The notes under the pieces: model-generated
Databases searched by the model: none
Told to the model about the DNA's origin: nothing
The model's input: only the letters and a program-made list of their open reading frames with translations
Made by a program: the position numbers and the translations under genes
Origin: Cephaloticoccus sp.
GTDB lineage: Bacteria; Verrucomicrobiota; Verrucomicrobiia; Opitutales; Opitutaceae
Direction: 5' to 3'
Length of the DNA: 64,000 nucleotides
NCBI GenBank assembly: GCA_030833445.1
Contig: JAURHD010000009.1
Location: 80,225-144,224 of the forward strand
Shown: in pieces, positions 9,447 through 18,282 of the stretch
Layout: each line of letters begins with the position of its first letter
How positions within the stretch are numbered: position 1 is the stretch's first letter

Positions 9447-10721
9447 ATGAAAACCCTGAAACCCGGCGTTCACCGCCTGTTCGATCACGATCCGGAAACA
9501 GCCAGTATTGTCACCGAGATGCTGCGTGAACTTGAGCGCGACGGCATGGATGCTGTGCGGCGTTTCAGTGAGAAGTTTGATGATTGGTCGCCGAAATCCT
9601 TTCGGATGACCGAGCACCAGATCGCCGATGCGATCAGCCAAGTTTCGGCCCAGGCGATTCAGGATACCGATTACTGCCAGGCCAACGTGCGTAAGTTTGC
9701 CGAGGCACAGCGGGCCACGATGCAGGATTTGGAAGTCGAGACCCGCCCCGGTGTTATTCTGGGTCACAAGCACATTCCGGTGGGTTCGGTGGGCAGTTAT
9801 ATTCCCGGCGGACGGTATCCGATGTTTGGCTCCGCCCAGATGAGCATCATCCCCGCCCGCGTGGCCGGGGTGAAGCATATAACGGCCTGCACTCCACCAG
9901 TGAAAGGAAAGGGCTTTTATCCGGCGACGATCAATGCGATTGCCAAGGCTGGAGCCGACTCGATCTACATTGCGGGCGGGGTGCCTGCGTTGGCGATCAT
10001 GGCCTTCGGGCTCGATGGAGCCCCGCAGGCCGATATGCTTTGCGGTGCAGGTAACAAGTTTGTGGCTGAGGCCAAGCGGCAACTCTTCGGTCGCTGCGGG
10101 ATCGATTTACTGGCGGGACCGACCGAGATTTTGGTGATTGCCGATGATACGGCTGATCCGGCCTTGGTCGCTTGTGATTTGCTGGGTCAGGCCGAACACG
10201 ATCCCAACAGCGGTGGTTGCTTGATCTGTCGCAGCGAGGGCTTCGGGCAGCAAGTTTTGGTTGAACTCGCCAAGCAACTGGCGGTGTTGCCGACCAAGGC
10301 GATCGCGGAGCTTTCATGGCGGGACCACGGTATCGTGCTGGTCGCGGAATCAGATGAAGAGGCCGTGAAACTAAGCGATGACTATGCGCCCGAGCATCTG
10401 GAGCTGCATGTGGCGAACCGCGATTTTTATACCGAGCGCCTGCAGAATTACGGCTCCCTGTTTATCGGGGAGGAAACCACGGTGGCCTACGGCGACAAGA
10501 CGATCGGGACGAATCACATCCTGCCGACCAGCCGGGCGGCGCGTTATACCGGTGGGGTTTGGGTCGGTAAATTTCTCAAGACCTGCACTTACCAACACAT
10601 GACTCCCGCAGCCAGTATCGAGACTGGGGCCGTCACAGATCGGCAGTGCGAGTTGGAGGGCATGCAGGCCCACGCGATCACGGCTCGGGTGCGGATCGGG
10701 CGCTACGGCGCCAAAGCCTGA
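9447..10721 (+). CDS. Histidinol dehydrogenase-like paralogue (HisD superfamily)
   Basis: 424 residues with all zinc and catalytic positions of the HisD fold: Gln248 and His251 in LGQAEHDPNS, Glu-His in APEHLEL, Asp in GDKTIGTNH and a C-terminal His in GMQAHAITAR. The C-terminal part reads GTNHILPTSRAARYTGGVWV, then GKFLKTCTYQ, where biosynthetic HisD usually has a GPSHVLPT-type motif. It therefore resembles the HisD-like dehydrogenases of catabolism, such as sulfopropanediol 3-dehydrogenase (HpsN), more than histidine biosynthesis. No other his gene is nearby; the neighbours are carbohydrate genes. It probably oxidises a polyol or related alcohol with NAD+. Substrate unknown. Confidence 0.8.
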   Translation: MKTLKPGVHRLFDHDPETASIVTEMLRELERDGMDAVRRFSEKFDDWSPKSFRMTEHQIADAISQVSAQAIQDTDYCQANVRKFAEAQRATMQDLEVETRPGVILGHKHIPVGSVGSYIPGGRYPMFGSAQMSIIPARVAGVKHITACTPPVKGKGFYPATINAIAKAGADSIYIAGGVPALAIMAFGLDGAPQADMLCGAGNKFVAEAKRQLFGRCGIDLLAGPTEILVIADDTADPALVACDLLGQAEHDPNSGGCLICRSEGFGQQVLVELAKQLAVLPTKAIAELSWRDHGIVLVAESDEEAVKLSDDYAPEHLELHVANRDFYTERLQNYGSLFIGEETTVAYGDKTIGTNHILPTSRAARYTGGVWVGKFLKTCTYQHMTPAASIETGAVTDRQCELEGMQAHAITARVRIGRYGAKA

Positions 10722-10735
10722 GCAATCGACGGGAG

Positions 10736-12628
10736 TTACGCGGGCTTAATCACAAAGCTCACCGTCAAGGTGGTGACCTTGGCGGTGGGGCTCAGCGCAA
10801 TGCGCGTGGGCTGCGGGGGTGTCTTACTTTTGTCCTGTAGGGTGACGGGTTCGTTTATCCCACTCTGTGTGATGCTCAAGGGACCACTGCTGGAAGTGTA
10901 GTCGACTGTGATGGCGGTGTCACCATCGGCGAGGTGCAGGCGGCCGGTTGACTCGGTGATTTTGGCTGGGGTGATCAATGCGCTTTCAAATTCCGTGGGC
11001 TCAGAGAACTCCACCTTATCGGTGATGGTAAGCGAACCGTCTCCACGCCGATCGTAAACAAATTCGCGTTCGAGTTTACGCAGGGTGGGGCAGTCGTAGC
11101 CTCCGCGCAGATCGAGCACCATGCGATCCGTGTCGCGGGTAAACTCGGTCAGCAGGGTTGGGGCCTGATGGGTCGGCCCGGTGGCCTGCATCTGGCCGCC
11201 GATGCGCGGCACGGGGTGCCCGTAGGAATTGAGCAGCTGGCTTTCGTAGCGTTGCTTGCTGAAGGTGCGCATGCCGTAAACCTCTAGTCCCGGATCATAG
11301 ATCAAGGACTTGCCGTCGAGGAGGACGGTAAAGGTGCCGAGGTCGTTGTGATTGTGATTCACGCCGTTGTTGCCGCCAAGAAAGGTGGCGGAGAACGCGC
11401 GTTTGGTCGCAGGAGCGGGCCGGCAGATCAAAAAGTGAGACGGCGCGAAGAAATCGCGCAGGTCCGTGCTAGTGCGCCGGCGAACCGGTTGCCGCGGTGC
11501 CCGGGTGCGAAACATCCACATGAAAATACCATCGGTAAACTGGAGTTTCATGTCCGCCAGTGGATCGAAGTCAGCCGGAACCGCCTCGGTGAGTTCGTCG
11601 GGTTGGCTGGCAACGCGGTTGTCGAGCCACATGCGGGCCCATGCCATCGGTTTGGCATCAAGGAAACAGTCGCAGAAGGCGGGCCAGATGCCGGGTTGAA
11701 TCTCGGAACGATCCGGGAATCGGGCGATGCGTCGGACCTTTGGCGTATCAAGCAAGTCAACCACATTGCCGGTGCCTTGACGGATGATTTCGGCCAGGGA
11801 GAAGAAGTGGGAGACGCCATAACCCCAATAGGCCACGCCTTCGGTGCAGAGGCCGTCGTCGGCGAAGCCGTCGGTGAAATTGTAAGTATGCATTTCCGCG
11901 AAGGCGAACCACCAGGCGCGATCTTCGGCGTGCGGCAGCATGGCTGCCGCGGCGTGGGCGTAGCAGCTCAGGCAAACGGAATTCCAATTGTGCTTCACGA
12001 TGAGCCACCAATCGATGTCCCGTCCGGCTTCGATGCGGCTGCGCAGAGGGTTGAAGAAACGGCGGTCCACTTCGGTGCTCAGGTAGTTGCGGAAATCCAC
12101 TGAAAGCCGGGGACCGAGAATGTAGTGGAAGTGCGCGAAATTGACCGCGGTGTGACAGGAGGCGAGATCGTTGTCGTGGGTTTCGCGACGCAGGTTTTTG
12201 CGATCGAGATCGTTGCCCGGATGGATCCACGTGCCCAGCCGCCCGAGACTACGCGCGTCGGCTTCAATGACGGCGAGAAACTCGCCGGTGTCGAAGATTG
12301 CCTCGGCGAGGAGAAAGACCGTGCAGCGTGTGCGGACGGCCGGCATGAGCTGATTGATTTCGGTGACGGAATTGTCGTCGAGACAACGATTGAAAGCTGC
12401 GTCATCAAGAGGAGGGGTGGGTTGTTGCGCGAGTTTGCGGGCCTCCTGCAACACCTGCTGGCCGAAGGGGTCCTGCTGCCAGCGAGTCCAAGCCTCACGA
12501 TCGGACACGCAGGGGGCGAAGGCGAAGTTGCCTTGGGGCATGAGCTGGGCGTAGGCCGCCACGCGCTCAGGGTTGGGTTCGAATGATTCGCCCTGCGGCA
12601 CGTCAAAGTTGAAATCGTAGGCTCCCAT
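10736..12628 (-). CDS. Heparinase II/III family polysaccharide lyase-like protein
   Basis: 630 residues beginning MGAYDFNFDVPQGESF. The N-terminal two thirds are the helical toroid of heparinase II/III-type lyases. The C-terminal beta-sandwich domain opens with the typical HNHNDLGTFTVLLDG segment near residue 435, carrying zinc or active-site histidines. The family cleaves uronic-acid-containing polysaccharides such as heparan sulfate, alginate or ulvan by beta-elimination. No signal peptide is visible, so it may act in the cytoplasm on oligosaccharides or be exported another way. The upstream TonB receptor on the same strand ends at a strong terminator. A second, truncated copy of this N terminus lies at 14.8-15.1 kb. 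Confidence 0.85.
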   Translation of the reverse strand: MGAYDFNFDVPQGESFEPNPERVAAYAQLMPQGNFAFAPCVSDREAWTRWQQDPFGQQVLQEARKLAQQPTPPLDDAAFNRCLDDNSVTEINQLMPAVRTRCTVFLLAEAIFDTGEFLAVIEADARSLGRLGTWIHPGNDLDRKNLRRETHDNDLASCHTAVNFAHFHYILGPRLSVDFRNYLSTEVDRRFFNPLRSRIEAGRDIDWWLIVKHNWNSVCLSCYAHAAAAMLPHAEDRAWWFAFAEMHTYNFTDGFADDGLCTEGVAYWGYGVSHFFSLAEIIRQGTGNVVDLLDTPKVRRIARFPDRSEIQPGIWPAFCDCFLDAKPMAWARMWLDNRVASQPDELTEAVPADFDPLADMKLQFTDGIFMWMFRTRAPRQPVRRRTSTDLRDFFAPSHFLICRPAPATKRAFSATFLGGNNGVNHNHNDLGTFTVLLDGKSLIYDPGLEVYGMRTFSKQRYESQLLNSYGHPVPRIGGQMQATGPTHQAPTLLTEFTRDTDRMVLDLRGGYDCPTLRKLEREFVYDRRGDGSLTITDKVEFSEPTEFESALITPAKITESTGRLHLADGDTAITVDYTSSSGPLSITQSGINEPVTLQDKSKTPPQPTRIALSPTAKVTTLTVSFVIKPA

Positions 12629-12683
12629 GGCGGCGACTATGGCCGGCGGTTATGCCAGTGCAAGCTGACCCACGAGTGATTTA

Positions 12684-12720
12684 ACAAAAAAGGCGGCCTG
12701 CCATCACAGCAGACCGCCTT
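12684..12720 (-). terminator. Intrinsic terminator after the TonB receptor gene
   Basis: On the minus strand AAGGCGGTCTGC pairs with GCAGGCCGCCTT (12 bp, one G-T wobble) around a 7-base loop, followed by a T-rich run. It lies 20 bp after the receptor stop at 12741 and separates it from the heparinase gene. Confidence 0.9.
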
Positions 12721-12740
12721 TGAATAAAAACTGCCTTGGA

Positions 12741-14899
12741 TTACCAGGAATAGCTGGCCGAGAACTTGTAGCGACGACCTTCCTCGCGTTGAACAGTGGA
12801 GGCACCACTCATGACGATGACAGCTTCTTCGTCGGTGATGTTGGTGACACCAAGGCGGTAGGTCATCGTGCCATGATACATTGGCGTGGTATAGGCAGCA
12901 AACAGGTCTGCGGTCGTGAAAGCAGGAACGGTAAAACGCCGGTCGTTGGCGAGCGCATCACCCATGTGTTTTAAGCCACCACCGACGATCAGGTTTTCTG
13001 TGATGCTATATTTACCCCAAAAGTTCCAGGTCGTCTCAGGCACGATCACCCCGCGCAGGCCGGAGAGTTTGTCGTTCGGATCGTCGGCTTGGAAGTAACC
13101 GGCGATGAACGAGAGCTTTTGACTCGTGTAGGAAAGCTGGGCGTCGAAACCGTTACTTTCCTGCGCCCCATCCTGCACGAAGAAACCGGCATTGTTCGGG
13201 TCGCCGCGCCACTTGTTGACCACGTTGATGCGGAACATGGCTCCGGTGAAGGAGAAATTGCCGCCGAGGGCCTCAAGGAAATCGAGTTTGAAGCCGATTT
13301 CTTCGTTCTTGCCCGTCTCGGGATCCAGACGGCTGCCGTCAGCTTTGAAGATTGCCCCGACTGCGAGGAAGGCTTCCGTGGACCCGGCATAGATGGACAT
13401 CTTGTCGGTGGGTTTGTAGACGATACCGAATCGTTTGGTGGCCTTCTCGTTGATGTTGGTGGGGTTGGGTCGCCCACGTAGGTGCCACCCGGGGCGTTGG
13501 TGCGAGGTTCGCGCCAAGCCGTATGACTGGAACGGTTGTCGTAATTGAAACGGATCGCGGCCGAGAGCAGTAGCTTGTCCTTAAATAAACCGACGACGTT
13601 TTCGATCACCGCGCCACCGAGCCACTCGGTATTGTAATAGATGTAGCGGGTGGGGAAGAGCAGCTCCGAACTCGTCGGTAGGAGTGCCCAGTTGGGGTTG
13701 GTGGGATCAATCTTGTAGCCGCTCCACGGAGCATACTGGTTTACATCCCACAGGGTGTAATGGTTGTTCCAGTGGTCCATACTGAGACTGCCGACGGCCT
13801 GGTAGCTGATGCCGGTGTTGGCGATTTCGTCCTTTTTGAAGGATACTGAGTAGTCGACGTAGAAGTTGGTCCAAGTGTAGTCCCGCTTGTAGGGGTTGAC
13901 GAAGTAGTCCTGTGCCAAGGTGGTTGAGCTACGCAGGTTGTTACCCATCCAGTCGATGTGGCCCCGAGCGCCGAAGATGTTCATCTTCGTGCTCCATTCG
14001 TCGTTGAGCTCGGTCTCCCAGACCATCTGGGTGGAATAGCCTTGCTCCTCATTGTGGTATTCATCGGAGGGGCCGTTGCTGGAGAAGCCTTTCACGACGT
14101 TACCGTTGATATCCAATGCGGTCGTGCTGTTTTTGGTATCAGTCTCGGTGATGGCGAAGCGCACCCGGACGCGGTTATTTTCACTGAAATCGTAAGCGAA
14201 GGAAGGGGCGATTGTCAGGGACTTGTCGAAGTCGTATTCCCAGCCGGCGCGATCAGAGGATAACGAGCCGAGGACGAGTCGGTATTGGAAGTCGCCGTCT
14301 TTGCCGAGCTCATCACCGATGTCGATCATACCGGAATAGAAGTTGTCCGTGCCGACATCGAACTGGACCTTGTTCTTCTGATTACGGTGAGCGTATTTGG
14401 GCAGGATACTGACGTAGCCACCGTAAGCAGCGAAGGCGCCGAAGGTCACGGAAGCCGGACCTTTGATGACTTCAATCGCGTCGACGTTAAATGTGGAGAG
14501 TGTGTCGAGTGCACGCATGGTCGCACCGTCCACCGCCCAGTTCTGCACCCGGAAGCCTCGGATGTAGGTACCAGCTGATGAACTTCCTTGTCTGCTCACC
14601 ACGCTGACGCCCGGAACCAAACGGTTCAAAGCTTCTTGCGGAGTAACCGCACCGATGTCATCGATCAGATCGCGAGTGACTACGCTGACTGTCTGGGGCA
14701 CATCCGTGATCTTCTGGGCAGTTTTGCCACCGATCAGGGTCGAGGACGCCACATAACCGTGATAGGCGTCAGTGGATACGCTGAAAGTGGACAGTTTGAT
14801 AACTTCATCCTCTTCAGGCTTATCATCTGTTTTCTGCGAAAAAGCAGGATTGACGAATAATGCTGCTGCGCTGCTCAAGACTTTCCAGCCAGGTGGCAT
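12741..14899 (-). pseudogene. TonB-dependent receptor, frameshifted, with a hybrid signal peptide
   Basis: Two overlapping frames together encode one receptor. The upstream frame (14899 to about 13467) carries the signal peptide, the Opitutaceae-type EVIKLSTFSV segment, a plug domain (TAQKITDVPQTVSVVTRD...) and the first barrel strands. The downstream frame (about 13470 to 12741) carries the remaining barrel, from NPTNINEKATKRFGIVYK to a C-terminal aromatic residue (KFSASYSW). One missing G on the plus strand in GGGTTGGGTCG (13464-13472) would restore G-D-P-N-P-T-N-I-N-E. The start codon lies inside the remnant of a second heparinase gene (see 14823-15125). It is either a real pseudogene or an assembly error at a short G run. 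When intact, such receptors import oligosaccharides or metal chelates across the outer membrane. Confidence 0.8.
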
Positions 14900-15125
14900 T
14901 GTTGTAATCCGGTAACGGCTGGGCGGCGAGTTCGCGGGCGCTTTGCTGAACGAGTTGGCCGAAGGGATGCTTCATCCAAGGCGCCCAGGCAGCCCGGTCG
15001 TCCGCCTTCGGTGCGATCGTAAAGGGCTCCGGCGGCATTGCCTTGAGCAGAGCCACGACCCGTTCGGGGCGGGGGATGAAGGTCTCGCCTGCGGGCAGGT
15101 CGAAATTGAAATCGTAGGCTCCCAT
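14823..15125 (-). pseudogene. N-terminal remnant of a second heparinase II/III-like gene
   Basis: The first ~80 residues align without gaps to the intact heparinase at 10736-12628: both start MGAYDFNFD and share PERV, the AW..W pattern, PFGQ, AR.LA.QP and a following LE/LD. After that the frame runs through the TonB receptor signal-peptide region in another register and stops at 14823. The 5' end and upstream region look intact; the rest of the enzyme is missing. This points to a deletion that joined heparinase codons to the start of the receptor gene, leaving a promoter and start codon that may now drive the receptor. Confidence 0.8.
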
Positions 15126-15268
15126 AATTGAGTTGTTCTATGATGCTGGTGGACCGCCATGACGAGTCATCACGAAGGATCCGCCACAACATAAGACGAA
15201 GATCGTCAGCAAATGGGGGTAGTGAGCGTTGACTTTGCCCAGCAAGCTAATCACCAGAATCCCCCCGC

Positions 15269-16123
15269 GTGCTCATACAAGATTTAACCACCATCCTCGC
15301 GCGGAGACTCCGCCCCCTTCGACTACTTATCCCTGCTTTGTCGGGTGCGTTGATCTTTGTGAATGTCGCGGCGGCTCAGGGCCCCGTCTTGAATGAAGGT
15401 TGGGAACTGCTGGCACGTTATCTTTATCGGGATGCCGGTCAGGTATTCGAGCAAACGCCATCAACCAATACCCGGTTGATCAGCCTTGGCCGGGCGGCGA
15501 GTCTGCTTAATGAACCGCCGGTCACGAACGGCAAGATCGAGCAGGCCGAGCAATTGCTGCATCAAATTGTGACAGGCGAGTCAAACGACACTACCGCCCT
15601 GTATGCCCGTTACCTTTTAGCCAGGATCTACCACATGCACCGGGAAGCTTCGGTGCCGGAAATCGAAGCGGCCTACCGCGCAGTTCTCCAAGCAGGACCC
15701 GGCACGGCCATAACCCAGATTGCGGCCAGTCATCTCGCCTTGGTGCTGCTTTATCAGCGAACGGACCTTTCACTGGATCAACGATTGGGATTGGCGCAGG
15801 AATTGGAATCGGCCGCGGTGGGTCCGGCCTTGCCCGAGGTTGCCATGAGCTATTATCGGCTGCTGGCGGATGCTTCACTCTTTTATGAGCGGGTTTCTCC
15901 CCAGGTGGTAGACTGGCTGGAACAGGCGCACGCCATTGGCTCCGTCGATCAGTTGCGACAAATCGACCTGGCATTGCAAATTGCCGAAACGGCCCGAGCC
16001 GTCGGACAAGCAGAGAAAGCGCAGAAATATTACCGGGAATTTTTGGCCAATGCGGTGCCCACTGACCAGCGCTACAATACGGTGAAACTCCGTCTGCACG
16101 AACTGGAGGATGCGTCATCATGA
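15269..16123 (+). CDS. Secreted TPR-like protein, partner of a solute-binding protein (copy 1)
   Basis: 284 residues from a GTG at 15269. The N terminus has a basic stretch (ARRLRPLRL) and a hydrophobic core ending VNVAAAQG, consistent with a signal peptide cleaved near residue 36. The rest is all-helical, with repeated A-rich helix pairs (for example ALYARYLLARIYHMHREA and AASHLALVLLYQ) typical of TPR solenoids. Its stop overlaps the start of the next gene (ATGA), indicating translational coupling. A homologous protein with the same arrangement is at 21641-22513; both share AASLL-x2/3-PVT followed by E-A-LL helices. Role unknown; probably a periplasmic partner of the solute-binding protein. 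Confidence 0.72.
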   Translation: MLIQDLTTILARRLRPLRLLIPALSGALIFVNVAAAQGPVLNEGWELLARYLYRDAGQVFEQTPSTNTRLISLGRAASLLNEPPVTNGKIEQAEQLLHQIVTGESNDTTALYARYLLARIYHMHREASVPEIEAAYRAVLQAGPGTAITQIAASHLALVLLYQRTDLSLDQRLGLAQELESAAVGPALPEVAMSYYRLLADASLFYERVSPQVVDWLEQAHAIGSVDQLRQIDLALQIAETARAVGQAEKAQKYYREFLANAVPTDQRYNTVKLRLHELEDASS

Positions 16124-17739
16124 AACCTGGCAAGATTGGTATTTATCTCGCGGTTGCCCTCCTGATCATGGGTTTTTCTTATTCGGGTTGGCAGGCGTTC
16201 GTCCATAGCAGTGATGAATCGGCTAATTCTGATGTGGAGGTGATTCGATTGGCCCATTGGCAACTGGAGCCGGGTGTCCGGGAAGCGATTGATGAAATTG
16301 CGGCGGACTACATGAAGCTGCATCCCGACGTGAAAGTGGAACAGCTGCCGATTCCGGGCAAGGTCTGGAAACAGTGGCTGCGCACCCAACTGGTCGGCGG
16401 TAATCCACCCGACCTAATCGAAGTAGCCAACTACCAGATCACTGACGAAATGTTGGCGCGCTATTTTGTGCCACTGACCGGCTATCTGGAAGAGACCAAT
16501 CCCTACAATGCGGATGAGCCGGATCTTCGTGATTTGTCATGGCGCAAGACATTCAGTGCGGAATTGGTCCCGGAGGAGACAGTGCATTACTACAGCCACA
16601 ACTTGCTGGAGTATTATGCGGTGCCCAATGCGATGGTCACCGTGCGGGTGTTCTATAACCGGGAAATCATGAAAGCCGCGTTGGGCGAGGACCGCGCCCC
16701 CCAAACGTTTGCCGAACTGATTGAGACCTGTGAAGCTCTACAGGCCTACAGCCGGAGAACCGGCCAGCCGATCCTGCCACTAGCCGGGTCGATATTCAAT
16801 ATCACCAAGATGACGGCTTCATTTTTCAGTGGCACCACCCAGAAACTGGCGATCAATCTGGACTACAGCCACGACCTTAATCTGACCACTTTCGAAGGGA
16901 TTGTCGCATTCATGCGCGGGCGTTGGTCGTTGGATACCCCTGCCGTGCGCACCAGTTTTGAGACCGTGAGCGCGATAGGTAAATACATGTCGCCGGGTTG
17001 GGTGCAATTGGATCGGGAGGATGCGATGCTGCAATTTCTGCAAGGACAGGCCGCCATGCTCTCCACCGGCACATGGGATGCCGGTGGTATCCTGCAGCAA
17101 GCACAGTTTGAGGTAGGCGCTTTTAGGGTTCCCAGTATCAGTCCCGACGATCCTGTGTTGGGCAAATGGGCCTTGGGTCCCACTTCCGAGGCGAACATCT
17201 TTGCTTCCTTGCCGTTTGGCATGACCCGTTCCAGCAAGCACCCCGCGCGGGTCATTGATTTTTTGAGATTCATGACGAGTCGGCGTTCGAATGCAAAATT
17301 TTCGGAGATGTCGACTTGGTTGCCGGTGATCAAAGGGGTTCCCGTGCCCAAGGTATCGGAAGCATTTCGACCGATTTCGGATGGCTATATTGCCGGCCTG
17401 ATTGTGCAAAATTATGGGTCCCAATCGACCAGCATATTTAATCAGAACGTGTATTTACTGAGCGGGGAAAAAGCCAGTGCCGATGCGTATATCGCTCAAA
17501 CCCGACCCCTATATCCAAAAACGCTTACCGAGGAGATGGAACGCGTGTCGAAGGTGTTTCACGATACGGTCCGACAAAAAGATTCGGTGATGACTGGGCT
17601 CTATGAACTGAATCGCGAAGCCGGTCTGGCGCATTCCAAATTTGATATCGTCGCCGCGAAACAATTAGAAGTGGAGGCCCAGAAACTGCAGGCCATCCGG
17701 GCAATTGCGGAGTTCAAGGCGAAGAATGAGGATCGCTGA
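16120..17739 (+). CDS. Family-1 extracellular solute-binding protein with N-terminal membrane anchor (copy 1)
   Basis: 539 residues. After a hydrophobic N-terminal segment (about 7-25, ending in FSYSGWQAF) comes a sugar-binding-protein fold: IRLAHWQLEPGVREAIDE, then YMKLHPDVKVEQLPIPGK and RTQLVGGNPPDLIEV, the pattern of ABC-type carbohydrate-binding proteins. No lipobox cysteine follows the hydrophobic segment, so it may stay anchored in the inner membrane. The C-terminal 70 residues are a charged helical extension. It overlaps the upstream TPR gene by 4 bp. No permease or ATPase gene is present downstream, where a DUF4440-like gene follows after 69 bp. The ligand is unknown, probably a carbohydrate. 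Confidence 0.85.
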   Translation: MKPGKIGIYLAVALLIMGFSYSGWQAFVHSSDESANSDVEVIRLAHWQLEPGVREAIDEIAADYMKLHPDVKVEQLPIPGKVWKQWLRTQLVGGNPPDLIEVANYQITDEMLARYFVPLTGYLEETNPYNADEPDLRDLSWRKTFSAELVPEETVHYYSHNLLEYYAVPNAMVTVRVFYNREIMKAALGEDRAPQTFAELIETCEALQAYSRRTGQPILPLAGSIFNITKMTASFFSGTTQKLAINLDYSHDLNLTTFEGIVAFMRGRWSLDTPAVRTSFETVSAIGKYMSPGWVQLDREDAMLQFLQGQAAMLSTGTWDAGGILQQAQFEVGAFRVPSISPDDPVLGKWALGPTSEANIFASLPFGMTRSSKHPARVIDFLRFMTSRRSNAKFSEMSTWLPVIKGVPVPKVSEAFRPISDGYIAGLIVQNYGSQSTSIFNQNVYLLSGEKASADAYIAQTRPLYPKTLTEEMERVSKVFHDTVRQKDSVMTGLYELNREAGLAHSKFDIVAAKQLEVEAQKLQAIRAIAEFKAKNEDR

Positions 17740-17808
17740 TGGTCTGTCTGAAGTCTCCGGACTCGACCGCTGGGCGTAGTCTGATCATGGTGGGACAACC
17801 CCATTACC

Positions 17809-18282
17809 ATGATGTGTTTCATCTTCCGCTTGTTATGCGTCGCTGCGATCAGCAGTGTCACCGCGATGTCCGCCACCCCCGATCTCAAGGCTGAGCTCCG
17901 GCAAATCGAAGCCGATTTTTGTGCCTTGGCAAAATCGTCGGGCATTGAGGCTGCCTTTGCACGCTACGCCGCGGATGATGCGGTGTTTTTCGATGTGGAT
18001 CCGGCGCAGCATCGTGGACCTGAAGCTGTTCGGTTGCGCTTTGATGGCCTGAATCCACAGGCGATCCTGTCCTGGACACCCGTCGAGGTCACGGTGGCCG
18101 ATTCCGGCGAGTTGGGCTATACGTGGGGCACTTATGAATATCGTGCTCCAGGCCCAGATGGAAAGGAGCGGATTGGCCGAGGCCACTATGTGAGCATTTG
18201 GAAGCGCCAACCAGACGGCCAGTGGAAGTTCGTGCTCGATACCGGGAGTCCCAATCCACCTTCAAAAACTAGTCCATTATGA
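17809..18282 (+). CDS. Exported SnoaL/DUF4440-like protein
   Basis: 157 residues with a short signal peptide (MMCFIFRLLCVAAISSVTAMSA). The mature part has the NTF2-like cone fold pattern of DUF4440: an N-terminal helix (ELRQIEADFCALAKSSGIEAAF), then DDAVFFDVDPAQHRG, and C-terminal strands with GRGHYVSIWKRQPDGQWKFV. Such proteins bind or isomerise small molecules, but the exact role cannot be given. The stop overlaps the start of the following aminotransferase by 4 bp, and both products appear exported, so they probably act together in the periplasm. Confidence 0.75.
   Translation: MMCFIFRLLCVAAISSVTAMSATPDLKAELRQIEADFCALAKSSGIEAAFARYAADDAVFFDVDPAQHRGPEAVRLRFDGLNPQAILSWTPVEVTVADSGELGYTWGTYEYRAPGPDGKERIGRGHYVSIWKRQPDGQWKFVLDTGSPNPPSKTSPL

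Noticed and set aside
13464..13472. Programmed ribosomal frameshifting in the TonB receptor
   Set aside because: No slippery heptamer or downstream pseudoknot was seen, and the family is not known to use it.
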